This document shows, one piece after another, positions 43,090-52,621 of a stretch of DNA of 64,000 nucleotides. The position numbers and the translations under genes are program-made. Below the pieces are notes generated by a model that had not been told where the DNA came from, searched no databases, and worked only from the letters and a program-made list of their open reading frames with translations. The stretch is from assembly GCA_022565395.1 (NCBI GenBank), contig JAIUMV010000015.1, positions 1 to 64,000 on the forward strand. The letters are read 5' to 3'. Source of the stretch: Marinobacter sp. (GTDB lineage Bacteria > Pseudomonadota > Gammaproteobacteria > Pseudomonadales > Oleiphilaceae). Positions within the stretch are counted from its first letter, which is position 1. The number at the start of each line of letters is the position of its first letter.

Positions 43090-43956
43090 TTATTCTGCCG
43101 GATCAGCGGGCTTAACTTTGCCCCTGAAATCCAGCCAGCTATCCACAAACGCCAATAACACCAATAACAGCAGCAGACTCGGGCTTAACAGCACCAGCGC
43201 TAGGTAGAATATCACTACCCAGGTGGCGCCCATATTGCGGGCTTTGAGCACGCCATGCACCAGGGCGAGTCCGGCAATCAGCAAGGGCACACCAGCAACC
43301 CAGATCACCAGCACCGGATTCAGGCCCAATACCGGGCCCAAAAACATCAGTGCCAATGAGCCGGCAGCCACCGGCACGGACAGACGAAAGCGATGAAACT
43401 CCGTCTGAAAACCGCCCGGGTTATACAGCCCTGCTTGCCAGCTGCGCGCCAACATGGTGAGCGCAATACTCAACACCAGGTAACTGCCCGCCAGGCTGGC
43501 AATCATCGCCTGGGTGACGATGGTCTCAAAGCTGTCGCCCAGCTGTTGGACCGTCTCCGGGTTAATTTCCTGGTAGAAGGAAATGCCCGCCGCCACCAAC
43601 TGCTCCAGCAATTGCTGGAACATACCCGGCAATGCCATACCCACCAACAGGGCAAAACCGCAGCCCGCCAGTATCGCGCGCTCCCAGGAGGCGGTGACAT
43701 TCAGTATCGCAGCCATGATGACCACAGATACCAAAACCACCAGGGCGGAAGGATCACCCCCCACCATACTCCAACCCAGCGCGGGCAATGACGCCCAAAG
43801 GGCTATGCCCAAACCCTTGGTGAGCCCAAGCCGGAGAATAACCAACCCGACAACGGCTGCACCTATCCAGAACAGCAGGGGCACTGCCATAGCAATGACC
43901 GCCACCCCGCTTGCCTGCAGGGGACCGCGCATGACGAACTGTGCAAGAGAGCGCAT
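43090..43956 (-). CDS. DUF2232 integral membrane protein
   Basis: The 288-residue polytopic membrane protein has about eight TM segments. It lies between rpsR and rplI, the position where pseudomonads and relatives carry a DUF2232 (YybS-like) gene. Its sequence ends in a short charged tail ([15 protein letters not shown]). Function is unknown; the conserved place in a ribosomal operon suggests growth-linked expression. The gap to rplI is 20 nt. Confidence 0.8.
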   Translation of the reverse strand: MRSLAQFVMRGPLQASGVAVIAMAVPLLFWIGAAVVGLVILRLGLTKGLGIALWASLPALGWSMVGGDPSALVVLVSVVIMAAILNVTASWERAILAGCGFALLVGMALPGMFQQLLEQLVAAGISFYQEINPETVQQLGDSFETIVTQAMIASLAGSYLVLSIALTMLARSWQAGLYNPGGFQTEFHRFRLSVPVAAGSLALMFLGPVLGLNPVLVIWVAGVPLLIAGLALVHGVLKARNMGATWVVIFYLALVLLSPSLLLLLVLLAFVDSWLDFRGKVKPADPAE

Positions 43957-43978
43957 GGTCCCGAGTCCTGACTACTGA

Positions 43979-44209
43979 TTAATGATCGTGGCTGTCCGTA
44001 TACGGCAGGAGAGCCAGGTAGCGTGCGCGCTTGATCGCAGTAGCCAGCTGACGCTGATAACGTGCTTTAGTGCCGGTAATACGGCTGGGCACGATCTTGC
44101 CGGTTTCAGTGATATAACCTTTCAGGGTTTCGATATCTTTGTAATCGATCTCCCTGACACCTTCTGCCGTGAAGCGACAGAACTTACGACGTCTGAAAAA
44201 ACGAGCCAT
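43979..44209 (-). CDS. rpsR: 30S ribosomal protein S18
   Basis: The 76-residue basic protein of the 30S platform pairs with S6. [17 protein letters not shown] and [46 protein letters not shown] are the complete family sequence in outline. GGAG lies 8 nt before the ATG. Confidence 0.97.
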   Translation of the reverse strand: MARFFRRRKFCRFTAEGVREIDYKDIETLKGYITETGKIVPSRITGTKARYQRQLATAIKRARYLALLPYTDSHDH

Positions 44210-44238
44210 GAATTAACTCCTCAACTCCGTTAAACGAT

Positions 44239-44643
44239 TTACTCTTCTTCGTCTGCGACTTCTTCGTTGCGACGGTCATCAGCATCGACTGAACGACGAC
44301 GGTCGTCGCGACGGTCTTCGCGAGATTCAGCAGCTTTAACCGGTGACAGCTCGGTAACCGCTTCTTCACGACGAATAACCAGATCACGGATGATGGCGTC
44401 GTTGAAACGGAAGTTGTGAGTCAGCTCATCCAGCGCGGTGTTGGAACACTCTACGTTCATCAGAACATAGTGCGCTTTATGAATCTTGTTGATCGGGTAA
44501 GCCAGGTGACGACGGCCCCAATCTTCCAGGCGATGTACCTTGCCACCATCTTCAGTGATGGTGTTGGTATAACGCTCGATCATCGCGGGCACTTGCTCGC
44601 TCTGATCAGGATGTACCATGAAAACGATTTCGTAGTGACGCAT
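44239..44643 (-). CDS. rpsF: 30S ribosomal protein S6
   Basis: The 134-residue protein begins [21 protein letters not shown]. It carries the RNA-contacting [19 protein letters not shown] and a highly charged tail of alternating Arg/Asp/Glu ending in EEVADEEE, the substrate region for RimK-type glutamylation in E. coli. AGGGAGAACTC precedes the ATG. It is first in its operon; no priB gene lies between rpsF and rpsR, as in pseudomonads. Confidence 0.97.
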   Translation of the reverse strand: MRHYEIVFMVHPDQSEQVPAMIERYTNTITEDGGKVHRLEDWGRRHLAYPINKIHKAHYVLMNVECSNTALDELTHNFRFNDAIIRDLVIRREEAVTELSPVKAAESREDRRDDRRRSVDADDRRNEEVADEEE

Positions 44644-44800
44644 GAGTTCTCCCTACGGATTAAACAGCCTCTGCGAATAACGCTAGAAGCAGGGATGGGC
44701 CGGAGCCCGGTTAATAAACTTCTCTCGGCCGGCGATACCCGCGACTCAGCCGTGAAGCAAAGCAACAGACAATAGCCGACCTCCCCTTAAAAAAGGGGAG
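44644..44800 (-). promoter_or_regulatory. rpsF leader, possible S6:S18 autoregulatory RNA
   Basis: About 155 nt separate the predicted start of transcription from the rpsF ATG. The leader holds a strong hairpin region (GGGCTCCGGCCC around 44,699-44,712) and a TTTAATCCGTAGGGAG segment containing CCG directly before the start. Many bacteria autoregulate this operon through an S6:S18-binding leader with a key CCG. The presence of that RNA here is a suggestion, not a demonstrated fold. Confidence 0.3.
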
Positions 44801-44804
44801 CAGC

Positions 44805-44833
44805 ATTGTATGCGGGAGGGGGAATCTATGCAA
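44805..44833 (-). promoter_or_regulatory. Promoter of the rpsF operon
   Basis: On the minus strand TTGCAT, exactly 17 nt, TACAAT (five of six in the -10 box). It overlaps the 3' end of rlmB. A CTCCCCTT / AAGGGGAG hairpin lies at the predicted start of the transcript. Confidence 0.6.
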
Positions 44834-45563
44834 GTCTCTGGCGCAGAGCCTCGTAGAGGCAAACACCGGTCGCGACAGACACGTTCAGACTATCAACGCT
44901 GCCCAGCATGGGAATATGAATCAACTGATCGCAGTGCTCACGGGTCAGGCGCCGCATACCTTTACCCTCGGCCCCCATGACCAGAGCCACGGGCCCGGTA
45001 AAGTCCGCCTGATACACCGTCGCTTTTGCCTCGCCTGCGGCACCCACCAGCCAGACACCAGCGTCCTGCAGCGAACGCAGACAGCGGGCCAGATTGGTCA
45101 CCCGCACCAGCGGTACGGTTTCAGCGGCGCCGCAGGCTACTTTTCTCGCTACCGGCGACAGGCTGGCAGATTTGTCCTTGGGGACAATAACCGCCTGCAC
45201 ACCGGTCGCATCCGCTGTACGCAGGCAGGCGCCCAGATTATGGGGATCGGTAACGCCATCAAGCACCAGCAGCAACGGCGGCTTGGCACTGCCTTCAACC
45301 AGCGCCAACAGATCCGCCTCTGACCACTCCCTACTTTCACTGACCCGGGCCACTATACCCTGATGCACGCCACCGACACGGCCATCCAGCTCGCGCCGAT
45401 GAACCTCCTGCCAGGATACACCCAGCTCATCCAGGGTTGTCAGAATGGACTGCACCCGCTTGTCACGCCGGCCGGTTTGCAACAGCACTTCCTGCAGGCG
45501 CAGAGGCTCTTGCTTGATTACAGACTCAACCGCATGCCAACCAAAAACAAACTCTTCCGCCAC
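44826..45563 (-). CDS. rlmB: 23S rRNA (guanosine-2251-2'-O)-methyltransferase
   Basis: The 245-residue SPOUT-fold enzyme methylates G2251 in the peptidyl-transferase P loop. An N-terminal substrate-binding domain ([12 protein letters not shown]) is followed by the SpoU motifs [25 protein letters not shown] and [22 protein letters not shown], the knotted SAM site. It starts with GTG 3 nt after the rnr stop, with AGGA inside the end of rnr as Shine-Dalgarno, so rnr-rlmB are coupled. Confidence 0.95.
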   Translation of the reverse strand: MAEEFVFGWHAVESVIKQEPLRLQEVLLQTGRRDKRVQSILTTLDELGVSWQEVHRRELDGRVGGVHQGIVARVSESREWSEADLLALVEGSAKPPLLLVLDGVTDPHNLGACLRTADATGVQAVIVPKDKSASLSPVARKVACGAAETVPLVRVTNLARCLRSLQDAGVWLVGAAGEAKATVYQADFTGPVALVMGAEGKGMRRLTREHCDQLIHIPMLGSVDSLNVSVATGVCLYEALRQRLA

Positions 45564-45566
45564 GGC

Positions 45567-48029
45567 TTACTTTCCTGTCTTTTTCTTGCGCGCTGGCTTT
45601 TTAAGCGCTTTCGGTGAGGTCGCCTTGTCCTTGGCTTTGGGCTTCACCCCTCGCCCGGCACCCTTCTTGCCCGCCTTGCCAGCTTTACCGGCCGGCTTTG
45701 CCGCACCGGCAGCACGCAGGCGCTGATTGCGGGCAGCCTTGGCCGCCTTCGCGTCCGCCAGCGCCTTGGCGCCACCCTGACCTTTGCGACGGGCAGGCGC
45801 CCGCACCAGTTCCAGGTCAATTTTGCGCTCTTCAAGATCTACCCTGACCACCTGCACCCGTACGCTGTCGCCCATATGGAAGCTGACGCCGGTACGCTCG
45901 CCAATCAAACGGTGCTTGACCGGATCATGGTGATAGTAATCGCCACTGAGGGTGGAAACATGCACCAGACCTTCAATGAAGAGGTCCTCCAGCTCGACGA
46001 AGAAGCCAAAGGGCACTACCGCCGCCACGATACCCTCAAACTCTTCCCCTACCCGCTCCTGCAGGAACTCACACTTGAGCCAGGCAACAACGTCTCGGGT
46101 GGCATCATCGGCGCGGCGCTCAGCCATGGAGCAGTGCTCCCCCAGCCGTTCCATGCGAGCCAGATCATAGGGGTACTTCGCCAGGTCGGCATCTTTGTGA
46201 TCGGGCGCGACCACCTGCTTGCTGGCTTTGCCACCATGGATAACCGACTTGATGGCACGGTGCACAATCAGATCCGGGTAGCGCCGGATCGGCGAGGTGA
46301 AATGGGCATAGCTGGGAAAACCCAAACCAAAATGCCCCTTTTCTTCCGGACTGTAGACCGCCTGACGCAGTGATCTCAACATAACCATATTGATGACGTT
46401 GGCATCGGGGCGGTCAGCCACCTGCGCCAGCAATGCCTGATAATCCGCCGGACTGGGGGCATCACCACCACCCAGCTGCAACCCCAACTCGGCAAGGAAC
46501 ATGCGCACATCCCCCAGCCGCTCCTCTGAAGGACCTTCATGCACCCGATACAATCCGTGCAGGCCATGACGCTTGAGGAAACGGGCCGCCGCTACGTTGG
46601 CGCACAACATACATTCCTCAACGATCTTGTGGGCATCGTTGCGGTGCACCGGCACAATCTCCTCAATCTTGCGACTGGCATCGAAGATGATTCGTGTCTC
46701 GGTGGTATCAAAATCTATGGCGCCCCGCTCATCCCGCGCTCTGCGCAGCAACTTGAAGAGGTCATACAACACTTCCAGGTGCGGCACCACGTGACCATAC
46801 TGCTCACGCAACTGCTGGCCGGGCTCGGACTCCGGCCGCTCCAGCATATGACTGACCTTGGTATAGGTCAGCCGCGCCTGACTGTGCATTACTGCCTGAT
46901 AGAAGGTGTAGCTACTGATACTGCCCGAGGCACTGATGGTCATGTCCGCCACCATGCACAACCGGTCCACCCCCGGATTCAGTGAGCAGAGGCCGTTGGA
47001 GAGCTTCTCCGGCAACATGGGCACAACGTGATCGGGAAAATACACCGAGGTCGCGCGATCCTGGGCCTCGTCATCCAGCGGTGTGCCAGGACGGACATAG
47101 TGGGACACATCGGCAATAGCCACCACCAAACGGTAGCCACCACGGGGGCGTCGCTCGCAATAGATGGCGTCATCAAAATCCCGCGCATCCTCGCCGTCGA
47201 TAGTTACCAGCGGCATGGCGCGCAAGTCCACCCGGTGCTGCTTGTCTTTCTCCGTGACCTCGGCCGGTATCTTGTCTGCCTGCTTGATCACCGCGGGCGG
47301 CCAGGCGTGAGGAATATCGTAGGAGCGGATAGCGACGGTAATTTCCATACCGGGCGCCATGTGATCCCCCAGAACTTCCACAATACGGCCAGTTGCCTTG
47401 GTGCGCAGTGTTGGCTGACGGATAATATCCACCACCACATACTGGCCATGCCAGGCGTCTCCGCAGTCTTCCTCGGGAATCAGCACCTCATGGGTGATAC
47501 GGGGGTTTTCCGGCACTACAAAGGAAATACCGCCTTCCCGGAACAGGCGACCGACGGTCTGCTGGGTTTTGTGCTCCAGCACCCGGACAATCACCCCCTC
47601 CTTGCGGCCACGCTCATCCACGCTGTCCACCCGTGCCGCTGCGCGGTCACCGTGGAACAGCTGGCGCATCTGGCGGGCACTGAGAAACAGATCCGCGCTG
47701 CCATCATCGGGAATCAGGAAACCGAAACCGTCTTTGTGACCAGACACCCGCCCGGTCACCAGTTCCGCCTCATCAATGGGCAGGTAGGCACCGCGGCGGT
47801 TACAAATAAGTTGTCCATCCCGACACATGGCGATCAAACGCCGGCGCAACGCTTCAATGCCATCGGCAGAGAGCTGGCCCAGTTCCTGACAGAGGGTTTC
47901 GTGAGTGGCCGGTGCACCGCGCTCGCGCAGGTGTGCAATGATGAATTCCCGGCTTTGGATGGGGTTGTCGTAATTCTTTGCCTCACGGTCCGCGTGAGGA
48001 TCTTTAACTGCTTTCTTTTTAGATGTCAT
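45567..48029 (-). CDS. rnr: Ribonuclease R
   Basis: The 820-residue 3'-5' exoribonuclease degrades structured RNA and takes part in rRNA and tmRNA quality control. Domains: N-terminal winged helix (about 20-90), two cold-shock domains (about 85-250), the RNB catalytic core with VTIDGEDARDFDDAIYC (metal-binding Asp cluster, about 275) and an S1 domain (about 640-725). The tail from about 735 is extremely Lys/Ala/Gly-rich, which helps unwinding in E. coli RNase R. It is the first gene of rnr-rlmB. Confidence 0.96.
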   Translation of the reverse strand: MTSKKKAVKDPHADREAKNYDNPIQSREFIIAHLRERGAPATHETLCQELGQLSADGIEALRRRLIAMCRDGQLICNRRGAYLPIDEAELVTGRVSGHKDGFGFLIPDDGSADLFLSARQMRQLFHGDRAAARVDSVDERGRKEGVIVRVLEHKTQQTVGRLFREGGISFVVPENPRITHEVLIPEEDCGDAWHGQYVVVDIIRQPTLRTKATGRIVEVLGDHMAPGMEITVAIRSYDIPHAWPPAVIKQADKIPAEVTEKDKQHRVDLRAMPLVTIDGEDARDFDDAIYCERRPRGGYRLVVAIADVSHYVRPGTPLDDEAQDRATSVYFPDHVVPMLPEKLSNGLCSLNPGVDRLCMVADMTISASGSISSYTFYQAVMHSQARLTYTKVSHMLERPESEPGQQLREQYGHVVPHLEVLYDLFKLLRRARDERGAIDFDTTETRIIFDASRKIEEIVPVHRNDAHKIVEECMLCANVAAARFLKRHGLHGLYRVHEGPSEERLGDVRMFLAELGLQLGGGDAPSPADYQALLAQVADRPDANVINMVMLRSLRQAVYSPEEKGHFGLGFPSYAHFTSPIRRYPDLIVHRAIKSVIHGGKASKQVVAPDHKDADLAKYPYDLARMERLGEHCSMAERRADDATRDVVAWLKCEFLQERVGEEFEGIVAAVVPFGFFVELEDLFIEGLVHVSTLSGDYYHHDPVKHRLIGERTGVSFHMGDSVRVQVVRVDLEERKIDLELVRAPARRKGQGGAKALADAKAAKAARNQRLRAAGAAKPAGKAGKAGKKGAGRGVKPKAKDKATSPKALKKPARKKKTGK

Positions 48030-48198
48030 TTACCTGAATGCCTTTGGGCTCGTGCAACATGCGACGAGCGCCTGAAATATAAGTGAAACAGCGCCGACAA
48101 ATCCTCGGCGTGCGCTATCTCCTGTCCGCAAGAGTATAACGCCCGGCAGCGATACTTGCCTAACCTATAACCAATGAAATTTTTTTGAAAAAAAGTAT
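48030..48198. other. Intergenic region between rnr and the tRNA-Leu promoter
   Basis: This AT-rich divergent spacer should hold the rnr promoter on the minus strand. I do not see a convincing box pair, and no ORF or repeat is present. Confidence 0.4.
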
Positions 48199-48227
48199 TT
48201 GACAGCTTTCAGGCCATTCATTAAAGT
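48199..48227 (+). promoter_or_regulatory. Strong sigma-70 promoter of tRNA-Leu
   Basis: TTGACA (perfect), 17 nt, TAAAGT, followed by a G+C-rich discriminator (ACGCGCCG) typical of stringently controlled stable-RNA promoters. An A/T-rich stretch with A and T tracts lies just upstream, resembling an UP element. Confidence 0.8.
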
Positions 48228-48343
48228 ACGCGCCGTTGGTGAGGGAGACCCCACCAGCCAGCCAAAGAAGCGTACTGACGGATAAAAAATACGGAACACC
48301 GTATTGAAATCCTTAAAAAAACCAGTATGCTTCTAGTCCGCCT

Positions 48344-48430
48344 GCCGAGGTGGTGAAATTGGTAGACACGCTAGCTTCAGGTGCTAGTGGGGGCAACCCC
48401 GTGGAGGTTCAAGTCCTCTCCTCGGCACCA
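48344..48430 (+). tRNA. tRNA-Leu (anticodon CAG)
   Basis: This is an 87-nt class II tRNA with CCA encoded. The acceptor GCCGAGG pairs with CCTCGGC, the anticodon loop is CTTCAGGTG, and a long variable arm (GTGGGGGCAACCCCGTG) precedes the T-arm GGTTCAAGTCC. It reads CUG codons. Confidence 0.95.
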
Positions 48431-48470
48431 TTTTCCAACCGGAAAATGGACAAAGAAGCAGTAACACAAG

Positions 48471-48493
48471 ACAAGCTTTGAGCTTGTTTTTTT
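48471..48493 (+). terminator. Intrinsic terminator of tRNA-Leu
   Basis: ACAAGCT-ttg-AGCTTGT followed by six T residues. A second hairpin (CCATTTTCC / GGAAAATGG) directly abuts the tRNA 3' end at 48428-48449 and may help processing. Confidence 0.8.
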
Positions 48494-48607
48494 GTTTCTG
48501 GGCCCAGCAATTCTCCCCACACCTCGAGACGCCCTTTCAGCGCACTGCAGCCCAGCCCTGTTGAAACGCCCAACAAATCGCAAACATAGTGCTCCACTTG
48601 GGCCGTA

Positions 48608-48638
48608 AACAAAAATGCAGCACCCGAAGATGCTGCAT
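48608..48638 (-). terminator. Intrinsic terminator of the 614-residue lipoprotein gene
   Basis: On the minus strand an ATGCAGCA stem closes an 8-nt loop with TTCG inside, returns as TGCTGCAT, and is followed by TTTTGTTTA. Confidence 0.85.
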
Positions 48639-48667
48639 GTACCTCTGTGCAACCCCCGTTAGCTAAC

Positions 48668-50512
48668 TCAGAAGCCCTCGGCCAGATAACTGGATAGCCG
48701 CGAATACTCGTAGTTCACAATGGTGTAGACGTTGGAACCTGAGAGATTCAGGCGGGCCACACCGCACAGCTGGCTGGCATTGGTAAGCCGCGACAGATGG
48801 GCGGTGCTGATCAGGTTGGGCTGATCTTCTACCCGGGCATCGGGGGTCAGACCATAAGCAAACTCCCATTCCAGGGCTGCATTGGGGTCTATCTCCGGCG
48901 CCAGGAACATTTTGCGCAGCAGGCGCAGCTGACCATCACGGGTATCCCAGTCCAGTTTGAGCCCCGCAAAACCCTGCGGCGCCTCCATGTCCACGTGATT
49001 GAAGGCATAGTCCTGCTGGGCGGAAATCACCCGCGTGCGCTGCACATCATCCTCATTAACTGCGCACTCGGTAATGATACCCAGATCAGCGAGGCGACCA
49101 CCCACCAGATTCTGCTGGGCATCACGCAGCTCGTAGCCAAAGATCACCGGATTGGCGTTACCATAGCTGGGCGTCAGCGTCAGGGATCCATCGGTGATAC
49201 TGGCGACCCGGCCGTCATTATCCAAAGTCCAGCTGTAGGTGCGGGCGGGCGTGCCACCCAGTGCGCTGCTCGCGGCCAATCCGGGAATGCAGGTGGTGGT
49301 GGTATCAAAGTGAATCTGACTGGCCTCCCAGTCAAAGGTCAAGCGCTCGTTGACCTCGCCGCTTTCATAGAAAATCCGGCTTTGGGCAGCAAGACTGGGC
49401 TGAGGCAACCATTGCACAAGGGCTTCGCTGATGCGGCCTTCGGCGTTGATCAGCCGGGCCAGCTCTGCCATATCCGGTTCCATGCAGCCGGTCACTGAGA
49501 CCTCCAGCAGCTCACCACGAGGGCTGTAGTCAAAGGTCAGCTCGGCGGAGATGTTCTGATTGCCCCGCAGGCCGGTTTCCCCGACGGGCAAGCTGTTATT
49601 TTCTGAAGGCTGTGCACGCACAATCTGGGTGCGCAGGATGACGGGATCATCAAGATCCAGAGGCACTTCAGGCAAATCGAGACTGTCTACATCCACATTG
49701 GCGTAGCCGCCCGTCGCCGCATCATCCACCAGACTGATGATGGCTTCGGCGTTAGACAGGAAGGACAGCCGCAGGAGGTTAAGATTCGCATCAGCCAGCA
49801 CCCGCGCCCGGCCTTCACTGGTCAGCAGGGCGTCCACCACAGTCTGCGGGTACTGACTGGCCATAAACCGGGCCAGTGCCCTGGCGTAGGCGTAGCCGCG
49901 GTCGTCTCCGGTAGCCATGTAGTCGCCCAGCAAATTAACCCCGGCCAGGGCTCTGGCCAGAGAACTGTTGGCCACCGTCAAGGGCTGATCGGTGAGGTTG
50001 CGGCGACTGTCCAGCAGACTGGTAAGCGGTGTAATGTTGCGAACACCAGGCGCAGCGGACAGCTGGAACGCCGAGGTGACAGGCACCAGGCCATGGTAGG
50101 TCTGCATTTCCGTCATACCCGGGACAGCGACGGCCACCAGTGGGTAGTTACGGGCGTCGATGCTGGGCTCTATGTCAGGGTCACGAATCAGCACTGATGT
50201 ATCCAGCACAAAGCGCCCCTGTTCATCGGTCAACGCGGTGGGCTCGCCACCTTCAATGATCACTACCCGCCCGTTCGGCAGAGTAACCTCGACCGGCCCT
50301 TCGGTGTACTGGTAGTCACCGTCCAGATCCAGCCATACCCGGGCATTGCTCAGATAGCCATCAATCACCCTGCCGGCGTATGTTCCGGGCACCAGCGTGT
50401 ACACACCGTCTATGGTGCGGCCATCGGTCGGTCTGGGGGTGGATTCTTCACCACAGCCGGCAAGCAGCAGGCCCGCCAGTGAGGGCACAAGTAGTCGAGT
50501 CAGGCGATTCAT
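48668..50512 (-). CDS. Large lipoprotein of unknown function
   Basis: The 614-residue product starts at the ATG at 50512 (AGGG 8 nt upstream). It has a lipoprotein signal peptide with lipobox LLLAGC (Cys about residue 20). Gly and Glu at +2/+3 do not prevent outer-membrane transport. Residues 35-110 look like a carboxypeptidase-regulatory or Ig-like fold (YAGRVIDGYLSNARVWLDLDGDYQYTEGP) with the DLDGD turn seen in many Ca-binding surface lipoproteins. The middle is helical (about 140-260) and the rest beta-rich with RHS-like strands but no clear repeat. Similar N-termini occur in marine gammaproteobacterial lipoproteins of unknown role. Four cysteines are spread over the C-terminal half. It has its own terminator and no obvious operon partner. 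Confidence 0.75.
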   Translation of the reverse strand: MNRLTRLLVPSLAGLLLAGCGEESTPRPTDGRTIDGVYTLVPGTYAGRVIDGYLSNARVWLDLDGDYQYTEGPVEVTLPNGRVVIIEGGEPTALTDEQGRFVLDTSVLIRDPDIEPSIDARNYPLVAVAVPGMTEMQTYHGLVPVTSAFQLSAAPGVRNITPLTSLLDSRRNLTDQPLTVANSSLARALAGVNLLGDYMATGDDRGYAYARALARFMASQYPQTVVDALLTSEGRARVLADANLNLLRLSFLSNAEAIISLVDDAATGGYANVDVDSLDLPEVPLDLDDPVILRTQIVRAQPSENNSLPVGETGLRGNQNISAELTFDYSPRGELLEVSVTGCMEPDMAELARLINAEGRISEALVQWLPQPSLAAQSRIFYESGEVNERLTFDWEASQIHFDTTTTCIPGLAASSALGGTPARTYSWTLDNDGRVASITDGSLTLTPSYGNANPVIFGYELRDAQQNLVGGRLADLGIITECAVNEDDVQRTRVISAQQDYAFNHVDMEAPQGFAGLKLDWDTRDGQLRLLRKMFLAPEIDPNAALEWEFAYGLTPDARVEDQPNLISTAHLSRLTNASQLCGVARLNLSGSNVYTIVNYEYSRLSSYLAEGF

Positions 50513-50609
50513 GGTCGCAACCCTTTTATTATCCTTGTCGGAGGTTGTCGCGACACTGTAATGCAATCACTGGGGAGGATTGTTGATAGGGTTGGCAGAT
50601 TGGAGGTTT

Positions 50610-50640
50610 GGCCCCGCCAGCCACACGGGCAGGTGGGGCC
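50610..50640 (-). terminator. GC-rich hairpin after the acyl-CoA dehydrogenase gene
   Basis: GGCCCC-a-CC-t-GCC / GGC-t-GG-c-GGGGCC stem with loop CGTGT lies 13 nt past the stop on the minus strand. No T run follows. Confidence 0.5.
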
Positions 50641-50652
50641 TGATGGCCGGCC

Positions 50653-51792
50653 TCAGAAGGAGCGGGCGACAATCTCTTTCATGATCTCATTGGTACCGGC
50701 GTAGATGCGCTGAACCCGCGAATCAGCCCAGGCCCGGGCGATGGGGTATTCCCACATGTAACCATAACCGCCATGCAGCTGTACGCACTCGTCCATGACC
50801 TTGCACTGCAGATCTGTTGACCACTGCTTGAGCATGGCTGCAGTGGGAATATCCAGCTTCTTCTCCAGGTGCAATTCAAGGCAGCGGTCAGCAAAACAGC
50901 GGGCTGCAGTGATATCCGCTTTCATTTCTGCCATTTTGAAACGGGTATTCTGGAAGGCAATGACCGGCTTGCCGAACGCCTTGCGCTCTTTGACATAGCT
51001 CAGCGTCCACTCCCAGGCTGCCTCAGCCGCGGCGACCGCTGTCAGGCCCACCTGCAAACGCTCTGCCGCCAGTTCCTGCATCAGCTGGAAAAAGCCCTGC
51101 CCTTCACCGCTGCCCAACAGATTCTCTACGGGCACTTTCACGTCCTGGAAGAACAGCTCAGAAGTATCCTGCGCCTTCATGCCCACCTTGTCGAGGTTGG
51201 TACCTTTCTGGAAGCCTTCCCAGGCGGTTTCCACGATGAACAGACTTATGCCTTTGGCGCCCTCTTTCGGATCGGTTTTGGCAACAACAATAACCATTTC
51301 CGCCAGCTGGCCATTGGTGATGAAGGTCTTGGAGCCATTCAGGATATAGTGGTCGCCCTGCTTGATGGCGGTTGTCTTCACGCCCTGAAGGTCAGAACCC
51401 GCGCCAGGCTCGGTCATGGCGATAGCGGTAATCAGCTCGCCGCTGGCCATTTTCGGCAGGTACTTCTGCTTCTGGGCTTCGGTGCCGTAATGCAGGATGT
51501 AGGGCGCCACGATATCTGAGTGCAGGCCCCAGCCAATGCCGGAGGTCCCGGCGCGGGCCAGTTCTTCCATGATCACGGCGCTGTAACGGAAATCCGCTCC
51601 CACGCCGCCGTACTCTTCTGGCATGGTCGGGCACAGAAAGCCCAGCTCGCCAGCCTTGCGCCAAACCTCGGGATCAACCTGGCCATCCTTCTCCCACTGA
51701 GCGTGGTAAGGCACCACTTCCTGCTGCAGGAACTTACGGACTGAATCCCGGAAACCATCCAGGTCGGCATCAAAGAGCGTACGTGGAATCAT
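50653..51792 (-). CDS. Acyl-CoA dehydrogenase, long-chain/isovaleryl-like subgroup
   Basis: The 379-residue flavoenzyme carries out the first, FAD-dependent desaturation step of acyl-CoA oxidation. Signatures are ITAIAMTEPGAGSDLQG and the C-terminal QLHGGYGYMWEYPIARAWADSR and IYAGTNEIMKEIVARSF. In medium-chain enzymes the catalytic Glu sits just before GTA/GTS; here that place is Ala in YAGTNEI. As in long-chain and isovaleryl-CoA dehydrogenases, the base is probably the Glu of the helix-G motif AAERLQ (about residue 240). AGAGGTTTCT precedes the ATG at 51792, which excludes a longer frame to 51876. Electron-transfer flavoprotein genes are not in the window. Confidence 0.9.
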   Translation of the reverse strand: MIPRTLFDADLDGFRDSVRKFLQQEVVPYHAQWEKDGQVDPEVWRKAGELGFLCPTMPEEYGGVGADFRYSAVIMEELARAGTSGIGWGLHSDIVAPYILHYGTEAQKQKYLPKMASGELITAIAMTEPGAGSDLQGVKTTAIKQGDHYILNGSKTFITNGQLAEMVIVVAKTDPKEGAKGISLFIVETAWEGFQKGTNLDKVGMKAQDTSELFFQDVKVPVENLLGSGEGQGFFQLMQELAAERLQVGLTAVAAAEAAWEWTLSYVKERKAFGKPVIAFQNTRFKMAEMKADITAARCFADRCLELHLEKKLDIPTAAMLKQWSTDLQCKVMDECVQLHGGYGYMWEYPIARAWADSRVQRIYAGTNEIMKEIVARSF

Positions 51793-51967
51793 AGAAACCT
51801 CTGTGTTATTGACGTTGTAATTGACGCAGTCATTGTCGATAACCAGAAGTCTGGGGTTTGCCGCGCAACGGCTCAATGATGAAAACGCACAACCGGATTG
51901 GCCGAAATGCTCGCTGCCTCAATGGGATTACTGACATCCGGCACGGGTCCGTACGTCAGCGAAGCCG

Positions 51968-52621
51968 CTATTCGCGCTCTGCGCGGGCCAGCTTGGCGCT
52001 GATCCGCGCAGCGCCCCAGCGCGGCATGATGGTCTGCGGCAAGCCCAAATGATCGAGAATACGGGCCACCATAAAGTCCACCAAGTCTTCAATCTGCTGC
52101 GGCTGGTGATAGAAACCCGGGCTGGCGGGCATGATCACCGCGCCCATCCGGGTCAGGCGCAACATGTTGTCCAGATGCACTTCCGACAAAGGTGTTTCAC
52201 GCAGCACCAGAATCAGAGGGCGCCGCTCTTTCAGGGCTACATCCCCCGCCCGTTCAATCAGGTTGTTACTGGCGCCCGTTGCCAGGGCTGACAGGGTGCC
52301 GGTGCTGCAGGGGCAGATCACCAGCGGCGCCTTTTCACCCGAGCCCGACGCCGGCGGCGCGAACCAGTCTTCACGACCAAACACCAGCAACTGGCCGGGC
52401 TGGGCACCAAACAGTTCCACCAGGTGGGTTTGCATGGCGTCAGGACTGCCGGGGAGCTTGAGATCGGTCTCTGTGGCTATCACCACCTGAGCGGCCTTGC
52501 TGACCATCAGGTGCACACGACAGCCCGCAGCCAACAGGCATTGCAACAGGCGAATACCATATTGGGCGCCAGAGGCACCGGTGAAGGCAAGATTTACCAC
52601 CGAGGGCGCGGCTTCAGGCAA
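51968..52621 (-). CDS. ubiX: Flavin prenyltransferase UbiX
   Basis: This enzyme of about 217 residues attaches dimethylallyl to FMN to make the prenylated FMN needed by UbiD in ubiquinone synthesis. Recognisable parts are [50 protein letters not shown] and [35 protein letters not shown]. No ATG is available. The best start is TTG at 52621, 8 nt after GGAG and overlapping the mpl stop; GTG at 52600 is an alternative. The overlap implies translational coupling with mpl. UbiD is not in the window. Confidence 0.92.
   Translation of the reverse strand: MPEAAPSVVNLAFTGASGAQYGIRLLQCLLAAGCRVHLMVSKAAQVVIATETDLKLPGSPDAMQTHLVELFGAQPGQLLVFGREDWFAPPASGSGEKAPLVICPCSTGTLSALATGASNNLIERAGDVALKERRPLILVLRETPLSEVHLDNMLRLTRMGAVIMPASPGFYHQPQQIEDLVDFMVARILDHLGLPQTIMPRWGAARISAKLARAERE

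Noticed and set aside
42263..43207. Plus-strand 314-codon frame across dnaB, its spacer and rplI
   Set aside because: It runs antisense through conserved genes and a terminator; no Shine-Dalgarno.
47028..48086. Plus-strand 352-codon frame opposite rnr
   Set aside because: RNase R is certain on the minus strand; the shadow frame is His/Gly-rich and unlike any family.
48377..48652. Minus-strand ORFs covering the tRNA-Leu gene
   Set aside because: They overlap the tRNA and two terminators; coding there is not credible.
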